Source of the DNA: a virus
Length of the DNA stretch: 53,374 nucleotides
Virus record (IMG/VR): IMGVR_UViG_3300002835_000257
Location: 1-53,374 of that record
Reading direction: 5' to 3' (one strand)
The stretch's first letter is position 1, and every line of letters begins with the position of its first letter. Made by a program: the position numbers and the translations under genes. The notes under the pieces are model-generated. The model saw only the letters and a program-made list of their open reading frames with translations, made no database searches and was not told where the DNA came from. Of this stretch, positions 22,671 to 30,846 are shown piece by piece.

Positions 22671-23327
22671 TTAAGGCTTTTTCTTTTTAGGCTTTGAATT
22701 AAAGGAAGGTACAGGGTTTACTAGTTTTCCTTTTGGTTTCTTTTTTGCTTCTAAACTACTTACATCAAAGCTAGGAGGTGTAGTGTCAACAGCACCAGTG
22801 TCAGGTGTAGTTTCTTGCGCAGAGGTTTTTAACTTTTCAAAAGACATAACTGCTTCAACAAAAGCAATCGGGCTAACAAAACCTTTACCGTTTAAATCCC
22901 AGCGGTGGACTTTACCTTCAACAATTTCAAAGTGAAGGTGTCTTCCAGCAGAAGCTCCTGTGTTTCCCATGATGCCAAGAATTGTTCCAGCTTCAACCTT
23001 CTGACCAGTCTTAACTTTTAGTGAACCTTCGACCATGTGACCGTAGCGAGCGACGTACCACTTACCATCAATCTTGCTACGAAGGTCTACATAATAACCA
23101 ACTCCACCAATAGAGCCGTCAGGGTTTTTTAACTTTGAAGTACCTGCATAGACAACAGTTCCGTCATGCCATGCTTCGCAATATATCTTTGGGTTAGATC
23201 CCCAAATGTCATCGCCATTATGATGCTTTTTTGTTTTTTCGATTGGATGTATTCTCCATCCGAAAGGGCTCGTAATTTTCCAAGCCTTGCCTTTTTTCCC
23301 ATCAATTGGGTATTGAGTTTTTGCCAA
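22671..23327 (-). CDS. M23 endopeptidase, second copy
   Basis: The 218-residue product has the same M23 domain as its neighbour (KHHNGDDIWG, 'RHLHFEIV') with zinc ligands conserved, but it ends in a Lys/Pro-rich tail (KPKKKKP) instead of LysM. The start is TTG with AAGGAA upstream. The tandem pair indicates duplication and divergence in wall binding. Confidence 0.85.
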   Translation of the reverse strand: MAKTQYPIDGKKGKAWKITSPFGWRIHPIEKTKKHHNGDDIWGSNPKIYCEAWHDGTVVYAGTSKLKNPDGSIGGVGYYVDLRSKIDGKWYVARYGHMVEGSLKVKTGQKVEAGTILGIMGNTGASAGRHLHFEIVEGKVHRWDLNGKGFVSPIAFVEAVMSFEKLKTSAQETTPDTGAVDTTPPSFDVSSLEAKKKPKGKLVNPVPSFNSKPKKKKP

Positions 23328-23345
23328 TTTGTTCCTTACACTAAC

Positions 23346-23363
23346 AAAACAGGGAGAATCCCT
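23346..23363 (-). terminator. Weak terminator hairpin
   Basis: AGGGA/TCCCT (23351-23363) is followed by GTTTTGTT on the minus strand, between the GNAT gene and the M23 gene. Confidence 0.35.
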
Positions 23364-23373
23364 AATTTCATTA

Positions 23374-23874
23374 TTACAAGTCTTCTGGCTGTGTTTTATA
23401 GATTAAATGTAAAACCGAGGAGTTTGCTGGGGTGTTGGCTTTGTAAACTGATTCTGTTTTGTAGAAGCCTGACTTTTCAATAACTCGAATACTTCGTTCG
23501 TTTATTGAAAGAATGTAGGCTTCTAAAGATGAAAGATTAAGTACATCAAATGCATACTCTTTCAAAAGGATTACAGCGTTAGTGGCGATGTTCCTATTAG
23601 ATAGTTGGGAATCAACCCAATAACTAATAACTCCCTTGTTGTCTTTAATTTGAAGAACTATCTGACCACAAACATGAAATTGCCAGAAGATGTTAAAAAC
23701 TTTAAGAACAGCACCTTCTTCAGGAGCTAAACGATAAGGCTCAATAAGATGAGCGTTTCTATCATAAACTTCTTTTACTTTTGCAGAGTCATGAGTTGTT
23801 GCTCTAGAAATAGAAACAAGACCCTGTGAAAGATTCACAAGGTCTGTTTCTAAGAATTCTTTTAAGCGTTCCAA
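23374..23874 (-). CDS. GNAT-family N-acetyltransferase
   Basis: The 166-residue product is RimJ/RimL-like: 'ISYWVDSQLSNRNIATNAVILLKEYAF' holds the acetyl-CoA loop, followed by 'LEAYILSINERSIRVIEKSGF', the classical late GNAT motif. It would acetylate an amine of unknown identity, possibly a protein N-terminus or an aminoglycan. It starts 1 base from the upstream gene. Confidence 0.85.
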   Translation of the reverse strand: MERLKEFLETDLVNLSQGLVSISRATTHDSAKVKEVYDRNAHLIEPYRLAPEEGAVLKVFNIFWQFHVCGQIVLQIKDNKGVISYWVDSQLSNRNIATNAVILLKEYAFDVLNLSSLEAYILSINERSIRVIEKSGFYKTESVYKANTPANSSVLHLIYKTQPEDL

Positions 23875-24129
23875 CTATTCTGTTGGTTCAGTTGGTGGAG
23901 CAAGAACTTCTTCAACAAATGGGTCAACCTCTGGATGACGCTGAGCTTCAGTAGGTGTCCACTCTGCAAGATCAGCCTCTTCAAGTGCTGCCTTATAAAC
24001 AGCATCAAGAGATGCACGGTCTTCTTCAATAGCAGGGTTATCGCTATTTACAGAAAGCTCTACTGTCTTTGCACGAATCCATGCAATCTTTTCCTTCGGG
24101 TCATCGAAGTGCGGTACTTGAATTGCCAT
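23875..24129 (-). CDS. Hypothetical protein, 84 aa
   Basis: The acidic, helical product (MAIQVPHFDDPKEKIAWIRA...) has a Pro/Glu-rich tail. AGGAAGGAC is well placed before the ATG. No function was recognised. Confidence 0.7.
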   Translation of the reverse strand: MAIQVPHFDDPKEKIAWIRAKTVELSVNSDNPAIEEDRASLDAVYKAALEEADLAEWTPTEAQRHPEVDPFVEEVLAPPTEPTE

Positions 24130-24169
24130 CTTTGTCCTTCCTTATGCTTTGGTATTCAATCATAGCATT

Positions 24170-24334
24170 TTATCTACTACGAGTAGATTTTGCTTCTAAC
24201 TCAACAATACGCTTTCTGAGCCTAATGTTTTGTTTTTGTAGTGCAACATTCTGTCTCCAGAATAGCCCCATTACTGTTAAACATCCTAATAACGCAATAA
24301 TAATCGCAACAACGTCACCTTGTGTAAATAACAT
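24170..24334 (-). CDS. Small membrane protein with coiled coil, 54 aa
   Basis: The product MLFTQGDVVAIIIALLGCLT... has one membrane helix (about 8-26) followed by a charged heptad-like coil (QNVALQKQNIRLRKRIVELE). Short single-span proteins of this form occur as holin or spanin-like proteins in phages. It is supported by reading-frame integrity and topology only. Confidence 0.55.
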   Translation of the reverse strand: MLFTQGDVVAIIIALLGCLTVMGLFWRQNVALQKQNIRLRKRIVELEAKSTRSR

Positions 24335-24364
24335 TATTACCCCCTTTGAGCCAAGTATGAAGGG

Positions 24365-24390
24365 GAGCCTACTGGCACGTCAATAGGCTC
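24365..24390. other. Hairpin GAGCCTA/TAGGCTC
   Basis: A 7-bp stem with a 12-base loop lies between the FmdB-like gene and the small membrane gene. There is no T-run on either side, so termination is doubtful. Confidence 0.4.
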
Positions 24391-24404
24391 GCCCAACATT
24401 AATT

Positions 24405-24578
24405 CTATTTCCTAGTTGAGTAGAACCCAGAACCTTTAAAAATTGTCGGAGCTGGGTGGTATATCTTACTCATAGGCTCAGAGCATGTATCGCAAACGAC
24501 ATCCTCTTCAGGGGCTGTCATGGGACGACGAACCTCTTGAAGATGCTCATTTTTGCACTTGTACTCGTAGGTTGCCAT
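24405..24578 (-). CDS. FmdB-type zinc-ribbon protein
   Basis: The 57-residue product starts MATYEYKCKNEHLQEVRRPM, has a second pair CDTC and ends PAPTIFKGSGFYSTRK. This is the FmdB/CxxC zinc-ribbon pattern (YEYxCxxH...C..C...PTIFKGSGFYxT). The ATG at 24578 with AGGACAG upstream is preferred to a longer reading that overlaps nrdH. The role is unknown; such proteins are frequent in phages and actinobacteria. Confidence 0.85.
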   Translation of the reverse strand: MATYEYKCKNEHLQEVRRPMTAPEEDVVCDTCSEPMSKIYHPAPTIFKGSGFYSTRK

Positions 24579-24588
24579 TGTCTGTCCT

Positions 24589-24813
24589 TTAGTGGAGGGT
24601 CGCAAGCATATCTGGTCTAAAGCCAGCCCAGTGGCTATCCCCCGCTATAACGACAGGTGCTTGCTTGTAGCCTAAAGAGGAGACAAGGTTGTAAGCACTT
24701 GGGTCAGTACTAATGTCAACGGTTGTGTACTCGATGTTCTTATCATCGCAATACTTTTTGGTTGCATTGCACTGGACACAATTAGGCATTGTGTAAATAA
24801 CTACTTGACTCAT
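24589..24813 (-). CDS. nrdH: NrdH-type glutaredoxin
   Basis: The 74-residue product has the redox site MPNCVQCNATKK (C12 and C15) and the late LGYKQAPVVIAG/HWAGFRPD motif of NrdH redoxins, which reduce ribonucleotide reductase using thioredoxin reductase. Its ATG overlaps the nrdJ stop as TAATG, linking the two. A longer upstream reading would sit inside nrdJ. Confidence 0.92.
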   Translation of the reverse strand: MSQVVIYTMPNCVQCNATKKYCDDKNIEYTTVDISTDPSAYNLVSSLGYKQAPVVIAGDSHWAGFRPDMLATLH

Positions 24814-26855
24814 TACTTGTTGTTCTCCACGACTAGTTTTATCTCGCAAGCATCTGTGGTGCAGTAAGCCTCACCGATTGCGTCAGATGCAAGTCCAGCG
24901 TAAACACCATCGAAGTCAATTGGGAAAATCTTGTTAACTGAAGCCTCGTATTCTTCTTCGGTGATTTGTGTGTAAGGCATCTGTGGGTAAGTAAAGTTTC
25001 CTGATGGAAGGAATGAAACAGTCTTGAGCTGTCCGTCGTACATGTGAAGGACTGTGCCTACATGCTCGCCTTCCTTCTCGGGATCAAATGAGACTGTGAC
25101 AGATACAGAGTTATCTGACCACCAGTGTTGAGCCATTGCAGCAAGTGACATCTTTTCAAAGATGGTAACGTCTTTTTCTGCACGCTCTGCATCTGACTTG
25201 ATTGGGAAGTAAACAACTGATGTTGTCTCTGGTGACTCTGATGCAGGTTCAACTGTGTAGTTAGCCATCTTAAACAACGGAAGCATTGGGTCGTTGTTAC
25301 CAAAACGAATTGCACGGTTAAAGAACTTTCCACCTGGAGTCCAGTGAACTCCTGGTGACTCACCTGCAAGGATTGACACTGTTCCTGATGGCTTAACAGT
25401 TGTGGTCTTAATTGACTCACGAACTCCAAGCCACTCTGAGTAAACCTCGTCATACTTCTTCACAACTGCATAGCCTTCGTCCATCCACTTACGTAGAACT
25501 GGAAGACCTTTTGTATCTGCAAAGTTTGCAACACCTGACATAGATGTACCAATGCGACGGTTACGCTGCATGATTGCGTTTGTCTCTTCCCAGTGCGTTG
25601 GGAGAAGAGTTACAGTCTTGGCGTAGAGGTAAGCAAACTTGAGTGTTCGCTTGTAGTCTTCGAGTGAGTCGTGACGGTTGAGGTAAGTTTCAACGAGCGT
25701 ACACATTTCATATGATTCGAGAGACTGTTCTGCACAAGGGTTGTAACCTGCGACTCGCCAGTCTTTGTTATTGATTGGGTCTGCCAATCTTCCGTACTGA
25801 CGAGACGTATCCATCCAGATAACGCCAGGCTCACCATTGCGGACAATTCCATCAATGATTGGGTTGAAGTCAGTTCCAACTTCAACTGCGACTGAGTTGT
25901 TTGACATCCAACCCCACCCTGGATTTTCTGGGTCGTATGAGTTGCGCTCAGGGAAACGCTCTGCATTTTTGAGGTTGAGGAAGTCTTCGTCATTGATGTC
26001 ACCAATGAGGATTTCTGCGCTTCTACGAACATTGCCCGAGACTACACAACGACCAATCAAATTACCAATATCTGCAATATCTGTGCGTGTGAGCTTGCCA
26101 CCTGCACGACCAGTGAACATCTTGCGAATAACATCGTGAAGAAGGATGAGTGGGTCTGGACCAGATGCTGTTCCACCAAAGGTTGCAATAGGTGCACCGT
26201 ATGGACGAATCTCTGAGTAATCAAAAACTAGAGCCTTCTGTCCTTCCTTAAGGAAAGAGTTAATAAGTGCAACGGTTGACTCCTGCCATCCTTCACGAGT
26301 GTCAGGGATAACGTAAGCCTCTTCACCTTGTGGCTCATAAATAGTGAAGTCCTTGTCTGCACCTACTTGGTCAAAGCCAACACCAACGCCAAGCATTGAT
26401 GCTTCCATAAGAAATGCAAATGGTTTTGCTGGGTTGTTCTTTGTCATCTCTGCAGTAGAAACAAATGCGCAGTTTTGAAGTGCAGCAGAGTTCTTCTGTA
26501 CGTTGACAATGCTTGTACCCATAACCCAAAGTCCACGTCCTGGTGGAGTCCACTTCAAGTTGAATAGGCGATCAAAAAATTCTTTAGCAGAGGATTGTGC
26601 CTTTGCATCGTTCCAAGGAAGACGTTGAGACTTTGCGTAATCTTTTTGAAGTGAGTATGTACCGTTGGTTACGCGCTCGCAGACTTCAGCCCAAGTCTCT
26701 TTAGTTCCATCTTCTTTCTTACGAGAGTAAGTGCGAAGGAATGTAATTTCACCAACGGAGTTTCCACCAGCATCGCGATAACCAAATGGCGCTTTCTTCT
26801 CTTTATATGTTGCTACGAAATCTTTTGATAGTGAAAAAGAGAAAGCGATACTCAC
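24813..26855 (-). CDS. nrdJ: Adenosylcobalamin-dependent (class II) ribonucleoside-triphosphate reductase
   Basis: The enzyme converts NTPs to dNTPs with an adenosylcobalamin-generated thiyl radical, independent of oxygen. The 680-residue product is the monomeric Lactobacillus-type form: NCAFVS near residue 127, VVSGNVRRSAEIL, then NPCAEQSLESYEMCTLVETY with the catalytic Cys/Glu, 'TTTVKPSGTVSILAGESPGVHW', and a C-terminal redox pair AYCTTDACEI. The start is GTG with AGGAGAC upstream. Cofactor supply is likely aided by the phage adenosyltransferase at 9168, and re-reduction by NrdH downstream. Confidence 0.96.
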   Translation of the reverse strand: MSIAFSFSLSKDFVATYKEKKAPFGYRDAGGNSVGEITFLRTYSRKKEDGTKETWAEVCERVTNGTYSLQKDYAKSQRLPWNDAKAQSSAKEFFDRLFNLKWTPPGRGLWVMGTSIVNVQKNSAALQNCAFVSTAEMTKNNPAKPFAFLMEASMLGVGVGFDQVGADKDFTIYEPQGEEAYVIPDTREGWQESTVALINSFLKEGQKALVFDYSEIRPYGAPIATFGGTASGPDPLILLHDVIRKMFTGRAGGKLTRTDIADIGNLIGRCVVSGNVRRSAEILIGDINDEDFLNLKNAERFPERNSYDPENPGWGWMSNNSVAVEVGTDFNPIIDGIVRNGEPGVIWMDTSRQYGRLADPINNKDWRVAGYNPCAEQSLESYEMCTLVETYLNRHDSLEDYKRTLKFAYLYAKTVTLLPTHWEETNAIMQRNRRIGTSMSGVANFADTKGLPVLRKWMDEGYAVVKKYDEVYSEWLGVRESIKTTTVKPSGTVSILAGESPGVHWTPGGKFFNRAIRFGNNDPMLPLFKMANYTVEPASESPETTSVVYFPIKSDAERAEKDVTIFEKMSLAAMAQHWWSDNSVSVTVSFDPEKEGEHVGTVLHMYDGQLKTVSFLPSGNFTYPQMPYTQITEEEYEASVNKIFPIDFDGVYAGLASDAIGEAYCTTDACEIKLVVENNK

Positions 26856-26951
26856 GTTGTTGTCTCCTGACAGTTGTTCTGTTTATGGGTTGATGATTTA
26901 GCCTACTTGCGTAGACTAGTTATTGCAAAGCTTTTGGTCTTGCTGAAACTA

Positions 26952-27098
26952 CTACTTATTCCAGCCTGAGTGCTGTCCAGCGCATCCCTGCTTTGGGCAG
27001 CGTGGACGACCGTGACCATCGTCGTATTCCCTAGGACGTCCACAATATGGACACTTGTCACGCAAGTTTTCTGGAAGCTTTTCTGGTGTTGGTCTCAT
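26952..27098 (-). CDS. Zinc-finger-like protein, 48 aa
   Basis: The product has CPYCGRPREYDDGHGRPRC and PKQGCAGQH, a four-Cys zinc-ribbon arrangement. The start overlaps the upstream DUF4406 stop as ATGA. It lies just before nrdJ. Function is unknown. Confidence 0.72.
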   Translation of the reverse strand: MRPTPEKLPENLRDKCPYCGRPREYDDGHGRPRCPKQGCAGQHSGWNK

Positions 27099-27466
27099 TT
27101 TGTAGTCTCCTTAGATAGATTATTATCTCCTAAGTAGAAGATGTTCATTTCCAATTCTCGAGCTATTTCAAGCTCTAAACGAGCACCAGAAGATTTCTCC
27201 CACCCGTTCAACATCACGATTGAGTCGCACTTTAAAAGTGCTTCGATGTCTCGGCGCATGTAAACCTTACGTGGATATAGATAGTTTGAGTCAAACTCCT
27301 CTGCAGGATTCCACACATTTAACCCTTGTGAGCGTAGATAGTCTGCAGCATTATTGAATGCTGGGCGGTTAAAATCAGGTAACCCTGTCATAGGACCTGA
27401 TATGTAGGTCAAAGGTTTATTAGTATTTTTGTCTAATAGTCTTGCTAGATTTTTAGGATTGAGCAT
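27095..27466 (-). CDS. DUF4406 / nucleoside 2-deoxyribosyltransferase-like protein
   Basis: The 123-residue product matches DUF4406: YISGPMTGLPDFNRPAFN, 'YLRSQGLNVWNPAEEFDS', 'YMRRDIEALLKCDSIVMLNGWEKSSGARLELEIARELEM'. The fold is related to nucleoside 2-deoxyribosyltransferases and could act on nucleotides, fitting the nearby nrdJ and nrdH. The start at 27466 is chosen for its TGATG overlap with the upstream stop; longer starts would overlap that gene by 51 bases. Confidence 0.88.
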   Translation of the reverse strand: MLNPKNLARLLDKNTNKPLTYISGPMTGLPDFNRPAFNNAADYLRSQGLNVWNPAEEFDSNYLYPRKVYMRRDIEALLKCDSIVMLNGWEKSSGARLELEIARELEMNIFYLGDNNLSKETTK

Positions 27467-27954
27467 CAATGCCCACAGGTGGAGATAAGCATATCTCTTG
27501 TTCCACACTCTCCACATTCAATAGTTTCAATTATGCCGTTAAGGTCATAATCTAAATATAACTGTCCCTCGATTTCTGTGTTATCTGGGATACCTGCTTT
27601 GTCGACATTCTCTAACCACTTACGAACATCGGAAACATAACGTGGATTGCCTGTACCTGCATCCATAAAAATAAAAAGTGAGGCAGATGTTGTATTAGTT
27701 TGGTTTCTATGAAGAGGTCCAAATTCATACTCTTCCAACTCTTCTTCTTCATCATCTGATTCATCTGACATATTCATAATCTGTTGCAGAATAAAATCTG
27801 TAACTTTAGATGCTTGGTCAACAGCCATGGAGTATTGACTATCTGGTCGAGTCAAGTCCCATTCAATGGGGTGCTCTTCTGGATGATCGGGGTCCCAACC
27901 TCCACCCTTCATCATTTCGATGGCTAAAGCATTTTTGATACTTTGAATATTCAT
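27466..27954 (-). CDS. Hypothetical protein with C-terminal Cys pairs, 162 aa
   Basis: The product (MNIQSIKNALAIEMMKGGGW...) has an acidic middle and ends IETIECGECGTRDMLISTCGH, a possible zinc site. The ATG overlaps the upstream stop as ATGA. No family was recognised. Confidence 0.7.
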   Translation of the reverse strand: MNIQSIKNALAIEMMKGGGWDPDHPEEHPIEWDLTRPDSQYSMAVDQASKVTDFILQQIMNMSDESDDEEEELEEYEFGPLHRNQTNTTSASLFIFMDAGTGNPRYVSDVRKWLENVDKAGIPDNTEIEGQLYLDYDLNGIIETIECGECGTRDMLISTCGH

Positions 27955-28298
27955 TTTCCTAAGTTCCTTAAATCTCTGCGTACTACAAGTTGTGTGGGAG
28001 CTTGGCAACATCCGTCGCATCCGTGGATTGCTAGATAGATGTCCTTTGCAATTGCAAATTCATCTGGGTCTGGGTGTCCAACGCCATGCGAGCATGTCCT
28101 CTCCATAACCCCTATGTCACTTCTCCAGTATTGAGGGAAGGAGCGCATGTGGTGATTAGAGCGGTTGTGAACGGTACAGAACTCTTTGCCGCACCTATCA
28201 GGTTCATGAACATTATGGATAAGGATGTCTGTATGTTCTAAGACCGCTGAGCCAGCGGGCAATTCGTCATTAAAGTCTGTCGTTTTCTTCTTTTTCAT
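27951..28298 (-). CDS. Conserved phage protein (HxxH/Cys-rich), 115 aa
   Basis: The product contains 'HNVHEPDRCGKEFCTVHNRSNHHMRSFPQYWRSD' and MERTCSHGVGHPDPDE, then GCDGCC. This dense His/Cys pattern occurs in uncharacterised proteins of cyanophages and actinophages, and metal binding is very likely. It leads the minus-strand operon running through nrdJ. Confidence 0.82.
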   Translation of the reverse strand: MKKKKTTDFNDELPAGSAVLEHTDILIHNVHEPDRCGKEFCTVHNRSNHHMRSFPQYWRSDIGVMERTCSHGVGHPDPDEFAIAKDIYLAIHGCDGCCQAPTQLVVRRDLRNLGK

Positions 28299-28322
28299 GG
28301 GTTCATCCTATAGTGTGGTGCC

Positions 28323-28982
28323 ATGGAAAAGAAGCATTACAACATAGTGATTGCAACTCCAGGCTCTGATATGAAGGCTGACTTTGTAAAAAGCCTTATT
28401 GAAACTACTAAATGGCTGAGCAAAAAAGGTCTGAGTTATCACTTCGTCTCTCAATTTTCGAGCTTTGTTCCAAGTGCTAGAGAGAACACTGCTACAGATA
28501 GTTATGGGTCAGATTGGGAGGCTACCTCCTTTGGGGGTGAGAAGTTCACCTGCGAAAAGATTGTGTGGATAGATTCCGACATCTCTTGGTCTGTCGAAGC
28601 CTTTGAAGCCCTTATCCAGTCGGACAAGGACATCCTCTCTGGGATGGTTGCGGTGGGTCGAGATGGACGGATTTCGGCTATGCGTCTGAACAGTAATGGA
28701 CACCCTGTCTCCTTAAACGCCACCGAATTTCTTCTAGAGGGAGAACCTGTCATGGTCGATGGGGTTGGCTTTGGATTTGTAGCCGTCAAGGCTGAGGTCT
28801 TCAAGAAGATGCAACGTCCTTGGTTTCGGATTAGGGAGACTGAGATTGAGGGGGCAGATTTTCCTGTCATGTTTGGGGAGGACTACTCTTGGTGTGTGGG
28901 GGCTAAGGAGGCTGGCTACAAGATTTGGCTCCACCCTCTGATTAGGGTTGAGCACCATAAGGCTGTCATTTTTACAGTCTAA
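28323..28982 (+). CDS. Glycosyltransferase family 2-like protein
   Basis: The 219-residue product has a GT-A-like layout: IVIATPGSDMKADFVKSL, then the DxD-type VWIDSDISWSVEAFEALI at about 80-97, 'PVMVDGVGFGFVAVKAEVF', and GEDYSWCVGAKEAGYKIWL. It is probably a nucleotide-sugar-dependent transferase acting on phage DNA, virion or host glycan. It is first on the plus strand after the divergence point; TATAGT ends 8 bases before its ATG. Confidence 0.8.
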   Translation: MEKKHYNIVIATPGSDMKADFVKSLIETTKWLSKKGLSYHFVSQFSSFVPSARENTATDSYGSDWEATSFGGEKFTCEKIVWIDSDISWSVEAFEALIQSDKDILSGMVAVGRDGRISAMRLNSNGHPVSLNATEFLLEGEPVMVDGVGFGFVAVKAEVFKKMQRPWFRIRETEIEGADFPVMFGEDYSWCVGAKEAGYKIWLHPLIRVEHHKAVIFTV

Positions 28983-29017
28983 ATGTCGACATTTCTAAGT
29001 TAAGTCTTATTCAAATC

Positions 29018-29426
29018 TAGTGTATGGTCTTTGGTTGTACTAGCGCCAAAAACATTAAAAGGTTTTTCAATTTCTGACGATAGTATCTACCTTCCTGCAC
29101 TTTTTTAAAGAAAAATAACTATCGTCAAAAAAGCCCTTCCATCTTTTAAAAGCTGATAGTTATTTTAAATAACTATCGTTGAAATCGTAAAGTTTTTTAA
29201 TTTTTGACGATAGTACATGTTTTTGCAGGAAGGTCAGTACTATCAGGAAAAAACAAAAAACTTTTAATTTTTGACGATAGTACAACTAAAAACTATACTT
29301 AATAATATAAATCTTAACCTATTTTCTAGACGCGTACGATAAAAAAGTTTCACCCCCTAGAAAACTGGGTTGAAATTTATAAAATTAAGAAGTAGTGTAT
29401 GGTAGTATTTAAATATAGTGTATGGT
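29018..29426 (+). repeat. Three copies of TAGTGTATGGT
   Basis: Exact copies are at 29018-29028, 29393-29403 and 29416-29426. Each contains TATGGT, the -10 hexamer of the promoters at 2737 and 47634. The third copy overlaps the start codon at 29422. Confidence 0.6.
29071..29283. repeat. Array of TGACGATAGTA boxes in the arm-switch region
   Basis: Plus-oriented TGACGATAGTA occurs at 29075-29085, 29205-29215 and 29272-29282. Inverted forms occur at 29118-29127, 29172-29182 (variant) and 29239-29245 (short). A 23-base dyad GATAGTTATTT-T-AAATAACTATC lies at 29155-29177. TGCAGGAA boxes flank it at 29092-29099 (inverted) and 29224-29231. No gene is seen in the AT-rich 28983-29421 interval. It may be an operator array or a replication origin. 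Confidence 0.7.
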
Positions 29427-29685
29427 TGTAGAGAAGTCAAAAAAAGTTAGGGGATTTGGGTTGACAAGTGTTAGGTCGAAAGGTAATAATACTTTTATGA
29501 ATGACGGAATGATAGTTACTCCTGAGAGAGTTAAATACATAGTTGCTGGTCGTTTGATGAAGGAATGGTTTCCTACAAGGATTCCACTTGATGCAGATGA
29601 GTGGCTAAAGATTGCAACCCAAGATGCAAGCTGGGTTGTCGATGAGTTACTGGCTCATGGGTTATTGAAGGTTGGTGACCAATGA
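29422..29685 (+). CDS. Hypothetical protein, 87 aa
   Basis: The product has a basic start and a soluble helical C-terminal part (PERVKYIVAGRLMKEWFPTR, then VVDELLAHGLLKVGDQ). The ATG at 29422 lies within a TAGTGTATGGT repeat without a ribosome-binding site, so the start is uncertain. The stop overlaps the next ATG as ATGA. Confidence 0.65.
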   Translation: MVVEKSKKVRGFGLTSVRSKGNNTFMNDGMIVTPERVKYIVAGRLMKEWFPTRIPLDADEWLKIATQDASWVVDELLAHGLLKVGDQ

Positions 29686-29912
29686 ACTGGATTGAGATAT
29701 TGATAATTGCAACTGCAAACTTTTTTGGAGTGCTACTTGCAGTCTTCATAATTTCTGCTGTACGAGAGTACAAAGAAGCTAAAAGAAAATCTGAGTTCCT
29801 CGAGCGAATGTTCGGTCAACTTATTGAGCGAGCAGAAACGGATGTTCAATTCAAGAACATCATGGGATGGAACTTCATGAGAGACGAAAGAGACGACAAT
29901 GACAAACGCTAG
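29682..29912 (+). CDS. Small membrane-anchored protein, 76 aa
   Basis: The N-terminal span (about 3-25, IEILIIATANFFGVLLAVFI) is followed by a charged helix. It overlaps both neighbours. No family was recognised. Confidence 0.68.
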   Translation: MNWIEILIIATANFFGVLLAVFIISAVREYKEAKRKSEFLERMFGQLIERAETDVQFKNIMGWNFMRDERDDNDKR

Positions 29913-30378
29913 AAATGCACTTGCCATGTTAGGCATAAACGCAGAAGAAGCAGTTGAGGTCGATCAAGCCTTGACTCGCAAACCAAGTTCAGACAAGCGA
30001 ATCTGTTTGTGTGGACACGCTATAAACAAACACTCCACAGAATCGGGTGTTATCCAATGTGTACCAAGCCGCTACTACTGCCCATGCAAAAACATGAGAC
30101 CAGTCGTCCTTGTTGAGGACACCAGATTGTTCTTGAGAAAGACCAGTGGTCCTGGAGCAGAACACGCTTTGACTCGTGGACTTGCTGCATCCTTTAGCGC
30201 AGACAAAAACGTTGAGTGGATTGCCGAAGTCAAATGCGATAAGTGTGGGGTCGAAGCAACTCCAGCAGGGGATGTTCAAATCTCACCTGTCGCTGTGACC
30301 GAATACAAAACCGTGTCCTATGAAGCCACAGGTTTTGATGCCCTTCTATGCACCACCTGTCTTGAGGAGATACGATGA
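29899..30378 (+). CDS. Actinophage zinc-binding protein, 159 aa
   Basis: The product has Cys clusters at ICLCGHAINKH, YCPCKNM, VKCDKCG and LCTTCLEEI, suggesting two zinc sites. The central part is beta-like. Such proteins are common and uncharacterised in actinophages. The start overlaps the previous gene by 14 bases and the stop overlaps the next ATG. Confidence 0.75.
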   Translation: MTNARNALAMLGINAEEAVEVDQALTRKPSSDKRICLCGHAINKHSTESGVIQCVPSRYYCPCKNMRPVVLVEDTRLFLRKTSGPGAEHALTRGLAASFSADKNVEWIAEVKCDKCGVEATPAGDVQISPVAVTEYKTVSYEATGFDALLCTTCLEEIR

Positions 30379-30668
30379 AGCAAGCACTTACCGCCCTACT
30401 TTGGGACATGACCATCAATAATGAAATCACCCCAGAGGCTTATCAAAAAATCATCCAAAAGGTCGAAGGTCTATCCAACGATGCTATTTTGGATAAGGTC
30501 GAAAAACTCGAGCAGATGGTCAAAGATTGGGAAGCCTCCATGGGGGAAGACGATAAGAGTTTCTACACCCTTGGAATCCGTCGAGCCATTGATGTCATAG
30601 TTGACAATGACCCAGACATTTTGAAGCAACTGCCTATCCTTGAAAAGGAGGATACCCCTGATGAGTGA
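30375..30668 (+). CDS. Hypothetical protein, 97 aa
   Basis: The soluble, acidic, helical product (MKQALTALLWDMTINNE...) is translationally coupled by ATGA to the zinc protein upstream. No family was recognised. Confidence 0.65.
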   Translation: MKQALTALLWDMTINNEITPEAYQKIIQKVEGLSNDAILDKVEKLEQMVKDWEASMGEDDKSFYTLGIRRAIDVIVDNDPDILKQLPILEKEDTPDE

Positions 30669-30846
30669 TAAAGATAAAATAACCCTAACTCGAGAAGAAG
30701 CCATCACTGCCCTACGGATTGCTCGAGCAGGTGGTTGGCACAGACATAAAGAACTCGACGAAACCGTCTGGCCCAAAGGCAAAAACCAGTTTGTTGATGA
30801 TGCAAGCCACCTTCTTAAAAAGCTCGAAGAGTTCCTCGATGTGTGA
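30661..30846 (+). CDS. Hypothetical protein, 61 aa
   Basis: The product MSDKDKITLTREEAITALRI... is preceded by AAGGAGGA, a strong ribosome-binding site that fixes the start at 30661. It ends the first plus-strand operon. No function was recognised. Confidence 0.68.
   Translation: MSDKDKITLTREEAITALRIARAGGWHRHKELDETVWPKGKNQFVDDASHLLKKLEEFLDV

Noticed and set aside
25058-26032. Additional reading frames within nrdJ
   Set aside because: They are shifted-frame shadows of nrdJ with Ser/Gln-rich low-complexity translations.
26856-26951. Cobalamin riboswitch upstream of nrdJ
   Set aside because: The interval is under 100 bases and shows no B12-box-like sequence or multi-helix fold; only a small CTAC-GCAA-GTAG hairpin is present.
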